46,548 nucleotides of DNA from Methanobacterium sp. (GTDB lineage Archaea; Methanobacteriota; Methanobacteria; Methanobacteriales; Methanobacteriaceae). The stretch covers positions 1 through 46,548 of the forward strand of contig JAHRFX010000026.1 of assembly GCA_019084405.1 (NCBI GenBank), written 5' to 3'. A program made the translations under genes and the position numbers. A model generated the notes under the pieces. It saw nothing but the letters and a program-made list of their open reading frames with translations, ran no database searches and was not told the origin of the DNA. Positions 34,310-43,561 of the stretch are shown piece after piece (the first letter of the stretch is position 1; each line of letters opens with the position of its first letter).

Positions 34310-35403
34310 ATCTCTAGCCTCCTGTGAGGTATTCTATTTTTAAACTCTTGTAAAACGTGTTTATCTTTATAATTTAATACACGAATAAGAGAAGGGTAAT
34401 TTTCTATATACTTAGAAATTGTTTCCTTATCAACTTTTGCTTCCAGAGAAGATAAAACCCTATGTTGATAATGGGTGGAAAAACCACGGGAAATACATTT
34501 ATGAATTTGATTCAAATTTTTAAAAGGCCTCTTTCTTAATAGTTTTTCCACCGTATTCTCATCTACTAAGGATAAGGATAATAGTTCTTCTTTATTGAAT
34601 TCATTAACTGTTTTTATAATATTAGGAGTGTCCCTTAAATCATGTAAAGGGGCCCTATTTAATGCCATTTCCTGTTCCAATACTTTAATAGTTTCTGGAG
34701 GTAGCATGTCCTGGGCCTGGCTTAGCTGGCCTTCCAACACGGCCTGACGAATAATAGTTCCACTTACATCAGGAATGCGTTTTACGAATATAAATTTATT
34801 TTTAAAATCAAAGCCAATTTTAGTAAGTGACCGGGAAAGAGAAGCAATAACATAGTTGTCTTCTTCCAGTTTGCCCTCCATTACGATATCCCTGGTGTGC
34901 ATATCCACCATTTTATATGGTTTAGGAGCCACACCATGTCCTTTAGTAATTCTTTCCATGATTAAATCAAAACCTTCCACTGGTTTAAATCCGCGGGGAA
35001 TGTAATCTGCATCCAGAGCCTGGAACATACGGGCCAGACAAAGGGAATATTGTCCAGAGCCCATAATGCCCATTGGAGGCCCTTCCACCACTATATCCGC
35101 CCCGACATTTACTGCGGCCTGAGCCCTGGCTTCCCGGGTCATGATGTAAGGTAGGCCCCGGCCACTGCGCTCGGTTGGTCCTGGAACCACCGCCACAAAT
35201 AATCCTTCCGGGACTTTTTTTTTCGCTTCCATCATACAATGCCGGTGCCCTTTATGTAGTGGAGAATATTCTGTGAAATCAGCTATAAGGGGCCGGGTGC
35301 TCTTATTTAATTTTTTATATGTTGGTTTTTGGGAAGCATCATGGTAGATAATATTTCTATCCCTTTCCAGTATGGCCGTGATTAGATTTTCAGAAGGTGA
35401 CAT
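34300..35403 (-). CDS. HIGH-type nucleotidyltransferase, TmcAL-like
   Basis: A 367-residue protein (from ATG 35403) with an N-terminal nucleotidyltransferase fold: ADFTEYSPLHKGHRHCMMEA holds the HxGH motif (HKGH). The next block VVPGPTERSGRGLPYIMTRE, and then GADIVVEGPPMGIMGSGQYS, match the layout of bacterial TmcAL, which activates acetate to acetylate tRNA anticodon C34. The C-terminal half is helical and basic (KNLNQIHKCISRG). Other HIGH nucleotidyltransferases remain possible. The frame is open to 35460 through a GTG; the downstream ATG has only a weak ribosome site, so the start is uncertain. Confidence 0.75.
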   Translation of the reverse strand: MSPSENLITAILERDRNIIYHDASQKPTYKKLNKSTRPLIADFTEYSPLHKGHRHCMMEAKKKVPEGLFVAVVPGPTERSGRGLPYIMTREARAQAAVNVGADIVVEGPPMGIMGSGQYSLCLARMFQALDADYIPRGFKPVEGFDLIMERITKGHGVAPKPYKMVDMHTRDIVMEGKLEEDNYVIASLSRSLTKIGFDFKNKFIFVKRIPDVSGTIIRQAVLEGQLSQAQDMLPPETIKVLEQEMALNRAPLHDLRDTPNIIKTVNEFNKEELLSLSLVDENTVEKLLRKRPFKNLNQIHKCISRGFSTHYQHRVLSSLEAKVDKETISKYIENYPSLIRVLNYKDKHVLQEFKNRIPHRRLEIWQ

Positions 35404-35525
35404 CTTATCATTATTTAATTTTAGAGGTAAGTATTTGATTAAACAATACCTTAACAACACAAATTATTTAATTACCTTTTAATAAAACTTATGGGTGATG
35501 CAAAAGAATGGAACTGGTGCAAGTT

Positions 35526-36818
35526 ATGATATATGATCTATGTTTAAAGGACTGTAAAATCCACCCCCACAAGGGACTGTATAATGTGGGTATTGAGCAG
35601 GGCAAAATCATGACCCTGAAAAAAACACCCCTGGTTGCAGATGAGGTAATTGATATTAAGGGGAAGCTGGTTTTGCCCGGTTTAATAGATGTACATGTCC
35701 ATTTTAGAGATCCGGGGTTAACTTATAAGGAAGATTTTAAAAGCGGTTCCCAGGCAGCAGCCCACGGGGGTTTTACCACCATTATGGATATGCCCAACAC
35801 TATTCCTCCCACTAATACCGCCTGTTTGTTTAAGGAAAAAAAAGAAATAGCCTCCAAAAAATGTATGGTGGACTTTGCTCTACATGCCGGGGTAGATGAT
35901 CTGGCGGAAGTTGAAAAAATTGCTCCCCTGAAACCAGCTTCATTTAAATTATTTATGGACCTGTGTAGCGATGACTTTTTAGACCATATTTTTGAAAAGG
36001 TATCCTCCTTAGATTCTAAAATCCCGCTGACCCTTCATGGAGAAAATCAAAAAGTTGTAAATGATTGTACCAAAAAACTTCAAGATGAAAATAAAAATGA
36101 AGCATTTGATTATAGTCTGGCCCGACCTCCTAAAGCTGAAGAATTAGCAGTGGCTCAGGCACTGAATCTTTCCAGAAAGTTCCAGCAAAAAATACATATT
36201 TGCCATGTTAGTACCTCCCGGGCTTTAAAGTTAATTGATTCTAAAAAAAGGGAAGGTTTACCTGTAAGTTCTGAAATTACACCCCATCATCTTTTACTTG
36301 ATTCATCTGCATTTAAAAACTGGGGAAATCTGACTAAAACCAACCCCCCTTTGAGGTCTAAAGAGGAAGGTATTTCTTTTTCCATGCTGGATAAAATAGA
36401 TCTGATTGCCACAGATCACGCCCCCCATACTCTGGAAGAAAAAGAAAAGAATGTTTGGGAGGCAGCGCCCGGTATTCCCAATCTAGAAACCGTTCTTCCT
36501 TTATTATTAACCCAGATGAATAAAAATAATTTAAATCTGGATCAAATTAAAAGTCTTTTATGTGAAAATCCATCTAAAATATTCAATTTAGAGAATAAAG
36601 GGTTTATAAAAGAAGGGATGGATGCGGATCTGGTGGTAGTGGACCTTAAGTTAGAAGGTAAGATTAATCCAGATAATTTTTATACTAAAGCAGACTATAC
36701 TCCTTTTTCCGGATGGGAATATAAGGGGGCTCCGGTTATGACCCTATCCCGTGGAAATGTGATTATGGAAGAAGGGCAGGTTATGGAAAACCGGGGTCGT
36801 TATGTTTACCTGGATTAA
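35526..36818 (+). CDS. pyrC: Dihydroorotase
   Basis: A 430-residue class I dihydroorotase of pyrimidine synthesis. The metal-binding HVHFRDPG is near residue 55, followed by KEDFKSGSQAAAHGGFTTI and MDMPNT. Downstream blocks are HGENQ, HICHVST, EITPHHLLL, and the catalytic aspartate in DLIATDHAPHT. I prefer ATG at 35526 with GGTG eight bases upstream; ATG at 35508 is in frame and would add six residues. Length and motifs are complete. It ends before a strong hairpin at 36851. Confidence 0.93.
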   Translation: MIYDLCLKDCKIHPHKGLYNVGIEQGKIMTLKKTPLVADEVIDIKGKLVLPGLIDVHVHFRDPGLTYKEDFKSGSQAAAHGGFTTIMDMPNTIPPTNTACLFKEKKEIASKKCMVDFALHAGVDDLAEVEKIAPLKPASFKLFMDLCSDDFLDHIFEKVSSLDSKIPLTLHGENQKVVNDCTKKLQDENKNEAFDYSLARPPKAEELAVAQALNLSRKFQQKIHICHVSTSRALKLIDSKKREGLPVSSEITPHHLLLDSSAFKNWGNLTKTNPPLRSKEEGISFSMLDKIDLIATDHAPHTLEEKEKNVWEAAPGIPNLETVLPLLLTQMNKNNLNLDQIKSLLCENPSKIFNLENKGFIKEGMDADLVVVDLKLEGKINPDNFYTKADYTPFSGWEYKGAPVMTLSRGNVIMEEGQVMENRGRYVYLD

Positions 36819-36850
36819 TCTAATTATTTAATTTTTTAAAAAAAAGTTTT

Positions 36851-36876
36851 ATAGAATATGTTTTATCATATTCTAT
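36851..36876. terminator. Bidirectional terminator between pyrC and the adhesin-like pseudogene
   Basis: ATAGAATATG and CATATTCTAT form a perfect ten-pair stem around TTTTAT. On the plus strand a T run follows at once. On the minus strand a run of T follows after AAAAC. It overlaps the last codon of the pseudogene, so it could serve both transcripts. Confidence 0.75.
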
Positions 36877-38115
36877 TTTTTTCTTAGAGGAACTATTAAT
36901 CCCCCGAGTATGAGAACCCGTGCCATTAATATTGCTATTAATGGAACTCCAGTTTCCTGCATAGGGACTTTTCCATCATCATCTGGTTTTGGTTTTGGTT
37001 TAGGTTGCTGGACTTCGATGGTAACTGAAATACAGTATCATCCAGTATAGGATCGTAGGTCAGTGATTCAACTTTAGCAGTGTTGGTGATGTTGCCGGTC
37101 CGGGTCACAATCGTAGTTATTATCAGCTCTGCAATAGCCCCTCTTGGAAGGTTTCCAATACTCCATATGCCTGTTTCTGGATTATATGAACCATAGTTAG
37201 CCACAGAAGATACATATTGTAAGCCGACAGGTAGTACATCTATCACCCTGGAATCTACTGCAGTATCTGGGCCCCTGTTTTGTACGATATAGGTAAAGAA
37301 GATGGTATCATACAGTACCGGCCTTAGATCATTTACTGTTTTAGTAATGGCCAGATCTGCTGCAGGTGGGACTTCAAGTGTTACTGAATCCTGATCATTA
37401 TCAGGGTTAGGATAGTATTCATTTTCTGCAGTTTTAGTAGCCGTATTGGTTATGTTTCTAGTTTGTACCACTTTAGCAATCAGATTTAAAATTACTGAAT
37501 TTCCAAATTCAATGGTTCCTATCTGCCAGATTCCGGTGGTAAAATCATACTCCTTGAGTGGTTGTAGATGAAATATAATTTAAACCATCTGGAAGAAGGT
37601 CTGTTATCTCCACTCCGGTGGCCTGATCTGGCCCATAATTGGTTACCGTTATGGTGAACATTACCTCATCCAGATAATTAGGATTGAGGTTACTGGCATC
37701 TTTTTCTACCCCAATATCGGCTGTTTTTATTTGGATATCCACCGTACTGGTATTGTTTTCCAGGTCGGGGTCAAAGGTATCTGAAGTTACATTAGCCGTA
37801 TTGCTAATAGTGCTATTGGCCTCTGCTGAAACCAAACCCTGTATGAGGACATTTATTGTTTGTCCCAGGGTAAAGTTACCCAGGTTCAGGCTACCGGTCC
37901 AGTTAAACCATGAAATACCTCCATCCAGAGAGTATACAGGGTTTAGTATAACCAGGGGTATTATGTCAGACAATATTATATTTCGGGAAACTGATGGTCC
38001 ATTATTACCTACCAGGATATTATAAGTGAGGTTTTCATGTCCAGCCAACACAGGATCTGGTGCCCCGGTTTTTATCACATATATGTCTGCAACTGTTTCC
38101 ACATCAGTAATCGTG

Positions 38116-38221
38116 CTGGACGTATTATTCTCCAGGAAAGGATCAAAAGTACTGGAATTAACCACAGCCGTATTATTAATCTCACCTAAAACATCAGCCA
38201 AAACATCTCCCCTAATCAAAA
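38116..38221 (-). repeat. 106-bp direct repeat, copy 1 (DUF11 repeat unit)
   Basis: Identical by eye to 38460-38565, with an offset of 344 bases. It encodes IRGDVLADVLGEINNTAVVN and the following residues. The identity at base level over a full unit points to a recent internal duplication or gene conversion. Confidence 0.85.
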
Positions 38222-38459
38222 CCTCCCGAACAACACCCGGACTCAAATCACCTAAAACCAACATACCAGTCAATCCAAACCACCATTAACCGAATAAACC
38301 GGATTAGCAACAGACAAAACAATCACATCAGCCAAAGTAACATCCCGAGCAACAGACGGACCCACATTACCCACATTAATAGTAAACAAAATCTCCTCAC
38401 CAGCAACAACCGAAGACGGAGCCTCCTTAACCACAAAAATATCCGCAACCATATCCACA

Positions 38460-38565
38460 CTGGACGTATTATTCTCCAGGAAAGGATCAAAAGTACTGGA
38501 ATTAACCACAGCCGTATTATTAATCTCACCTAAAACATCAGCCAAAACATCTCCCCTAATCAAAA
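38460..38565 (-). repeat. 106-bp direct repeat, copy 2, ending at the IS junction
   Basis: Second copy of the repeat at 38116-38221. Similarity stops at 38565, and transposase coding sequence begins at 38567. The breakpoint therefore falls exactly at the end of the shared block. Confidence 0.85.
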
Positions 38566-38566
38566 A

Positions 38567-38890
38567 CTACAAAAACTTAAAGACGAATTAACTTATCCAC
38601 TACGAGTATTTAAAGATAAAAAGACTGGAACACAATCCAAAAAACTATACAAAACATTAACCAAGATATTAATCCAAAAAATCATGAATTGGAAACGATA
38701 CAAACCTATACGTGGAAAAATAGAGGACTTCTTCAAATTATGCAAATCAGGGCTTAATTTAAAAAAAATACACAAATATACGCCCGACTCAGTGGAAAGA
38801 ACCAGCATATTAACTGTATTTTTAGCAGGGCTCATCACAACACTAGGCTACAACTCCAAAACAGCCCTACAAAAACTTTCCGAAACATGA
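38567..38890 (+). pseudogene. C-terminal fragment of an IS transposase
   Basis: An open 107-codon stretch with no start at its left edge. It includes LQKLKDELTYPLRVFKDKK and NWKRYKPIRGKIEDFFKLCK, then LKKIHKYTPDSVERTSILT, and ends ALQKLSET. The RGKIEDFFKLCK stretch resembles the last catalytic-glutamate region of DDE transposases. The N-terminal three quarters are missing. Just past the stop, GAAAAATCTGGCACTGTC resembles the inner side of the GGCACAGTAGATTTTT end of the left IS, so both probably belong to one IS family. Confidence 0.75.
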
Positions 38891-39066
38891 AAAATCTGGC
38901 ACTGTCAAAAACTTGGGGGTTTTTGGAAATTTGTGTTTAAAAAAAAATTTTATTTATTCTTGTTTAAACTTCTTATTTTCTGAAATAAAAAACTAAAAAC
39001 TTTTATAATAAGTGGAGCATAGTATTTTGCATATCTAAAACAAAAACACCTGCTCCAGCATATGAT

Positions 39067-39309
39067 TTGTTTGATCAAAGTTATAAACTTTCCTATTTTT
39101 GCGAAGACTTATCAAAATATGTTGAAAACCAATTAAAATCAACTCAAACAGATTATAAAGTATCTAAAACGTTGAAAACGTGGTTTAAAAAGGATATTTT
39201 TCACATTGAGATGTTGGTACGTCCTGAGTGTTTCAGTAAATTTGTGATTAAAAATGGAGTTAAAGAAAGAAAACTCTATTTTTATGATAAAGGAGTTGTG
39301 AAAACATAA
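39067..39309 (+). CDS. Small accessory ORF of the IS1-like element
   Basis: An 80-residue frame beginning FDQSYKLSYFCEDLSKYVEN, with a basic, lysine-rich composition. I do not recognise it. It stands 24 bases before the transposase start in the same direction, consistent with a helper or DNA-binding ORF of the element. The start codon is uncertain: TTG at 39067 is the first candidate in frame, and an out-of-frame ATG lies at 39062. Confidence 0.45.
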   Translation: MFDQSYKLSYFCEDLSKYVENQLKSTQTDYKVSKTLKTWFKKDIFHIEMLVRPECFSKFVIKNGVKERKLYFYDKGVVKT

Positions 39310-39333
39310 ATTCAAAGTAGGAGATGTGTTTTT

Positions 39334-40480
39334 ATGGGTATTCGTGGCCCTAAACCTGGTTTTGTGGATGTAGCTTGTCCCAATAAGAGCTGTGCTGATT
39401 ACGGGAAAACAGAAAAAGGCAATATTGTAGGTAATGGAACTTACCAGACAAAAAATGGTCCTGTTCACAAATTTATTTGTCGAACATGCTCTAAAAGTTT
39501 CACTTCACATTCAAACACAATATTACACGATTTAAGAACAAATGAAGAAACAGTTTTTCTGGCATTGAAAATGATTTTGAAAGGCATGAGTTTACGTGGA
39601 ACAGCAGAAGTTTTGGGTGTTAAACTGGATACTGTGCGCAGATGGCTGCGCATAACTTCTGAACACAGTGAAGAAATAAACAAAGTCCTTATGAAAGACA
39701 TAAAAGTGGATAAAGTGGAGTTAGATGAGTTGTGGACTTTTGTTAAAAAAAAAACAGTTCCGAGAATGGAGCATGAATCAGAAGACGAAAGATGGATCTG
39801 GTTAAGCTTCGCACCCGAACACAGACTAACCCTAGCAGCCTACGCAGGCGCTATGACTCAAGATGCGGGCTCATGAGATCGTAAAACAAACATGTGATCG
39901 AATAAACGAAGAGGAATTACCTTTATTTGTCACCGACGGAAGAAAATACTACGCAAAAGCACTATTGGACAGATATAGCTATACAAAGGAGTTTCCAAGG
40001 ACCGATAAACGAGGACGTCCACGAAAACCGAAACAAATGCCATTGCCGGAGTTAAAATATGCTCAAGTAGTGAAAGAGCAAGAGGGAAGTAAAGTGGTTA
40101 ATATTGAAAAACGCATTATATATGGTATGGAAGAAGATATTGACCCTAATTTTATCTCTACTTCTTACATAGAACGAGAAAATTTAACTTTACGACAAGA
40201 TAACAACAGATTAACAAGAAAAACATTAGGATATTCCAAAAAAGATGAATGGCTCCAACACCACGCTACACTACAAATGACCGACCATAACTTCGTACGA
40301 ACACACGATTCCCTGAAACAACCTTGCAAAACACAATTAAAAGGTAAAGTGTGGAGAAAATATCAAAAAATAACACCGATGATGTCCGTAGGAATCACAG
40401 ACCACATCTGGACCTTGGAAGAATTGCTAACATTCCCATACCCCACAAAAACATCAACACATAAAAGGGTCAACACTTAA
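39334..40480 (+). pseudogene. IS1-family-like transposase, frameshifted
   Basis: Domain order is a zinc ribbon (CPNKSCADYG, then CRTCSKSF), a helix-turn-helix (LRGTAEVLGVKLDTVRRWLR) and a DDE core beginning DELWTFVKKK. The frame breaks near 39870: the first part ends GAMTQDAGS, while the next frame continues AHEIVKQTCDRINEEELPLF with DGRKYYAKAL. Removing one G in GCGGGC restores a continuous protein. IS1 elements use a -1 slip on an A-rich site, but the change needed here is in the other direction and no such site is present, so this is a mutation. The remainder to 40480 looks complete. Confidence 0.82.
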
Positions 40481-40520
40481 TTATATAATCTGAGAAAATG
40501 AAAGAATAAATGGTGAAAAA

Positions 40521-40700
40521 ATGTGTGAATCAAATGCATATACATCAGATGGTACTCTGATTATGGAAGATGTATTGAATATCAAAATAAAGGGTAAAAA
40601 AATACAATTAGTGGACATCTTGAATCAGAAAAAAATGATACAGGGGACTATTACTGAAATAGACCTGGATAAACACAGCATATTTATAAAAATCAACTGA
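40521..40700 (+). CDS. cooT: CooT-like small nickel-binding protein
   Basis: A 59-residue protein beginning MCESNAY, the hallmark of the CooT family, where Cys2 binds nickel at the dimer interface. The rest (IMEDVLNIKIKGKKIQLVDI, then GTITEIDLDKHSIFIKI) has the family's short beta-barrel pattern. CooT is a small chaperone linked to nickel delivery for CODH; in methanogens the target is not established. GGTGA stands about 5 bases before ATG. It is convergent with mvhB, a nickel-hydrogenase operon. Confidence 0.82.
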   Translation: MCESNAYTSDGTLIMEDVLNIKIKGKKIQLVDILNQKKMIQGTITEIDLDKHSIFIKIN

Positions 40701-40857
40701 TTTAATAATATTTTATTTTTTATATATTTAAGGAATTAATTTTTAGGGATTCCTGATTTTGTTAGTTATGGGCTGAAAATCGATATATTAACTAAAAATA
40801 GGTATTCAGGAACTATTAAATTAAATACTCAGATTAAAATAAAAAAAAATTAAAAAA

Positions 40858-40879
40858 AATAGGTGGCGGGGCACCTATT
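40858..40879 (-). terminator. Intrinsic-type terminator of the mvh operon
   Basis: AATAGGTG and CACCTATT form a perfect eight-pair stem with loop GCGGGG, two bases past the mvhB stop. On the minus strand it is followed by a run of T interrupted only by AA, giving a classical stem plus U tract. Confidence 0.8.
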
Positions 40880-40881
40880 AG

Positions 40882-42120
40882 TTATTTTAAATACAATGCA
40901 TTTTTAGGACAGGCCGATATACACTGATCACAGAGTATACAGAATCCTTTAAGAGGTACCTTTTCTTCGGTGAGTTTCAGCATGTCGTAAGGACACACAT
41001 CAATACAATCCCCACACTCATTACACAAGGAAGGGTTGTACTGCACTCTTTTCCTTTTAGATACCTTACCATCAATCACCTTATCCATATCCACCAGGGA
41101 TAAAGCACCTTCTGGACAGGATACAGTACATGCACCACACCGGGTACACATATTAAAGGAAGGATCTTCATCCACCTTTACCTGATCAGGTAATTTCATA
41201 CCAGTTTTGGTAACCACCCGAATAGCATCATTTGGACAAATCTGAGCACACTCACCGATAAAGTCACACTTATCAGCATCATATACCAATCCATCCTCAC
41301 TGGCGGGTTTAGCTGGTCCCAGTTCAACTTCCAGATCAATGGCATCCACCGGACAAATATTCTCACACAAACCACAAGCTGTACAAATAGCTGGTAGTTC
41401 TACCGTGAGATTAGACTCTTTAGGTACGATAAAGTCCCCTGGGCAGGCTTCAACACAGATATTACACCCAATACAAGTTTCTTCGTCCAGTTCAAACTTC
41501 TTCATCTCTTTGGAACGTTTTTCTGGTTTCTTGCCGGAGATGTAGACCGCATTCCAGGGACAGGTTTGAGAACAAACACCGCACTTAATACATTTATCTG
41601 CGTCGATTTCAATGGATCCGCCGATTTCTTCCAGAGTTATAGCATCCACCGGACACTCCGGGACACACATATTACATCCCACACATCCCGTGATGAATAT
41701 GGGTCCTTCAATAACTACATCCAGTTTGGCTGGTTCCTTAACACCATCCACCCCAATAACATCAACCGGACAGATATCCACACATTTCTGACACATCACA
41801 CAGAAACCCTGTAGAGGTATCTTTTTAACCTTACCTTCTTCCAGTTTAAGAGTTTGAGGAGGACATACATCCACACAATCCCCACACTCATTACACTTTT
41901 CTGGACTGAAAACTATCCTACCCAATGTAGTTCCAGATTCATCCAGCACCATATCTTCTAATTTCAATGCATCCTGCGGGCAAATATCAACACACTTAGG
42001 TGCTCCACCACAAATATCACAGTAAATCACATTTTCAGGAGTTACTTGGATAGCTGTAGTAGGGCAAATACCCTCACAAGCGCCGCAACGGATGCAGTCT
42101 TCTTTATTGACTACTATCAT
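40882..42120 (-). CDS. mvhB: Polyferredoxin MvhB
   Basis: A 412-residue protein built from tandem 2[4Fe-4S] ferredoxin units; about twelve CxxCxxCxxxCP clusters can be counted, for example CIRCGACEGICP, CNECGDCVDVCP and CILCDQCISACP. A few depart from the consensus, such as CDFIGECAQICP. It is encoded last in the mvh operon and is thought to carry electrons from the hydrogenase. The pattern of six repeats is the known MvhB size. GAGGTGGTAAA precedes ATG. Confidence 0.94.
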   Translation of the reverse strand: MIVVNKEDCIRCGACEGICPTTAIQVTPENVIYCDICGGAPKCVDICPQDALKLEDMVLDESGTTLGRIVFSPEKCNECGDCVDVCPPQTLKLEEGKVKKIPLQGFCVMCQKCVDICPVDVIGVDGVKEPAKLDVVIEGPIFITGCVGCNMCVPECPVDAITLEEIGGSIEIDADKCIKCGVCSQTCPWNAVYISGKKPEKRSKEMKKFELDEETCIGCNICVEACPGDFIVPKESNLTVELPAICTACGLCENICPVDAIDLEVELGPAKPASEDGLVYDADKCDFIGECAQICPNDAIRVVTKTGMKLPDQVKVDEDPSFNMCTRCGACTVSCPEGALSLVDMDKVIDGKVSKRKRVQYNPSLCNECGDCIDVCPYDMLKLTEEKVPLKGFCILCDQCISACPKNALYLK

Positions 42121-42139
42121 TTTACCACCTCAGGCAAAA

Positions 42140-43561
42140 TTAAATTTTGTTGACCAGATTTCCATCATTGTCAAATACTTCTAAGGTGGCTAGTCTCATT
42201 TGACTGTCAATGGTGTGAGTAGCACAGGATAAACATGGGTCGTATGCGCGAATAACCATTTCCATTAAGTTGAAGATTTTGTCGTCTACTTCCACACCAG
42301 GTTTAATGTAGTCTTTAGCAACCTTCTGGATACCCATTTCCATGGCAGGGTTGTTCTGGATAGTGGCCACTACAATGTTGACATCAGTCATTAGACCCTG
42401 ATCATCGGTTTTGTAGTGGTGGATTAAGGTTCCTCTAGGGGCTTCTACTATTCCGACACCTTCACCTGCAGTTCTTTCAATTTCATCCGGGAATTTTTGT
42501 CCAGATAAATCTTCTTCCAATGCACTGGCAGCCAGTTCAGATGAAGCTAGCATCTCTATGAGTCGAGCCCAGTGGAACAATAAGGTCTGTTGAGGCATAT
42601 CTCCAAAGTTGCTTCTGAATTCTTTTAAGTAGTCGTTAGCTTTAACTGCAACTTCTGGGAATTTATCAGCAACATTTAATCTGGATAAAGGTGCAACCCG
42701 GTAAATACCTTCAGGGTATCCTAATTCTTTAATGTAAGGGAATTTCAACCAGGAGTAAGGTTTTACATGTTCTGCAACGGTATCCAAATAATCTCCAGAT
42801 TTAAATTCACGGAAAATACTGCCGTCTTTGTTCTTAATTCTCACATCACCATTATAAACATCCCAGAGTCCTTTATTAACCAGACCGGTATGTCGGGTTT
42901 CAATGTTACCCAGGGAATTTACCAGATCAATATTTTCTTCAAATATAGGTATGGCGGTTTGTAGAGTAGCTTCGGCCAGTTCTATGTTTTGGGCTGCCTT
43001 TTGTTGCAGGTCTTTCTGGGTTTCATCATCCAGTTCAGTGGATATACCACCAGGAGTGGATGAAGTTGGATGAATTGGTCTTCCACCAATAGCTTTTACA
43101 ATATCCAGACCATTTTTTCGAATTTGTATAGCTTGAAGAGCTAATTCTGGAGCATCTTTAATAATCTGGAATACATTTCTGGTTTTTCTGTCTTTACCAG
43201 CAATGAAATCCGGTGCTGCCAGGAAGTAGAAGTGTAGAGCGTGGGAGTGCATGAATGAACCCCAGTTCATAATTTCTCTCATCCGGTAGGCAGCTGGTAA
43301 AATTTCATCATCCTGGAATCCAAAGCACTGATCAGCTGCTTTAGCTGCAGCTAAGTGGTGCTGTACATCACAGATACCACATATTCTAGGTACTATCCGT
43401 GCTGCTTCTTCTATTGGTCTTCCTTGCATGAATTTTTCGAAACCTCTAAATTCCATAACATGTAAACGAGTGTCTTCCACATTTCCTGCATCGTCCAGGT
43501 TCACGGTGATTTTAGCGTGACCTTCAATCCTGGTTACAGGTTCCATAGTAAGTTTAACCAT
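42140..43561 (-). CDS. mvhA: [NiFe] hydrogenase large subunit MvhA
   Basis: The nickel-iron active site subunit of the F420-non-reducing hydrogenase, 473 residues. The first metal-binding pair is C61/C64 in RICGICDVQHH. The second is C443/C446 with H449 in DPCLSCATH. Twenty-four residues after His449 form the C-terminal tail that a maturation protease removes. With MvhG and MvhD it passes H2 electrons to heterodisulfide reductase by flavin-based bifurcation. ATG directly abuts the mvhG TAA, so translation is coupled. All metal ligands are present. Confidence 0.96.
   Translation of the reverse strand: MVKLTMEPVTRIEGHAKITVNLDDAGNVEDTRLHVMEFRGFEKFMQGRPIEEAARIVPRICGICDVQHHLAAAKAADQCFGFQDDEILPAAYRMREIMNWGSFMHSHALHFYFLAAPDFIAGKDRKTRNVFQIIKDAPELALQAIQIRKNGLDIVKAIGGRPIHPTSSTPGGISTELDDETQKDLQQKAAQNIELAEATLQTAIPIFEENIDLVNSLGNIETRHTGLVNKGLWDVYNGDVRIKNKDGSIFREFKSGDYLDTVAEHVKPYSWLKFPYIKELGYPEGIYRVAPLSRLNVADKFPEVAVKANDYLKEFRSNFGDMPQQTLLFHWARLIEMLASSELAASALEEDLSGQKFPDEIERTAGEGVGIVEAPRGTLIHHYKTDDQGLMTDVNIVVATIQNNPAMEMGIQKVAKDYIKPGVEVDDKIFNLMEMVIRAYDPCLSCATHTIDSQMRLATLEVFDNDGNLVNKI

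Larger units (their letters stand above)
36873..38565 (-). pseudogene. Adhesin-like surface protein with DUF11 repeats, frameshifted and 5'-truncated
   Basis: Three minus-strand pieces read as one surface protein. Each has Asn/Thr-rich DUF11 repeats: INNTAVVNSSTFDPFLENNT, ITNTATKTAENEYYPNPDND, TVTNYGPDQATGVEITDLLP. The frame shifts near 38272, 37548 and 37016, and conserved sequence continues across each shift. After the last shift the frame reads PKPKPKPDDDGKVPMQETG, a hydrophobic stretch and RKK, a sorting-signal-like tail. The 5' part is replaced by IS sequence at 38566. It would have been exported and attached to the cell wall. Three separate lesions make a working protein unlikely. Confidence 0.85.
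38908..40490 (+). mobile_element. IS1-like element, inactivated
   Basis: The segment between the truncated IS and cooT-like gene holds an accessory reading frame and a transposase. Ends are not certain: no clean inverted repeat or target duplication could be paired by eye, the best candidates being GGCACTGTCAAAAAC near 38899 and the complement of GGGTCAACACTTAAT near 40469-40483. Coordinates are approximate. The transposase is split by a frameshift, so the copy is probably dead. Confidence 0.6.

Noticed and set aside
38323..38529. Leu/Arg/Trp-rich 68-codon frame in the adhesin region
   Set aside because: Composition bias of a frame shifted against the DUF11 repeat; no start signal.
39860..39880. 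Programmed frameshift in the IS1-like transposase
   Set aside because: IS1 uses a -1 slip at an A-rich site. Here the needed change is of the other sense and the sequence is GCGGGC, so mutation is the simpler reading.
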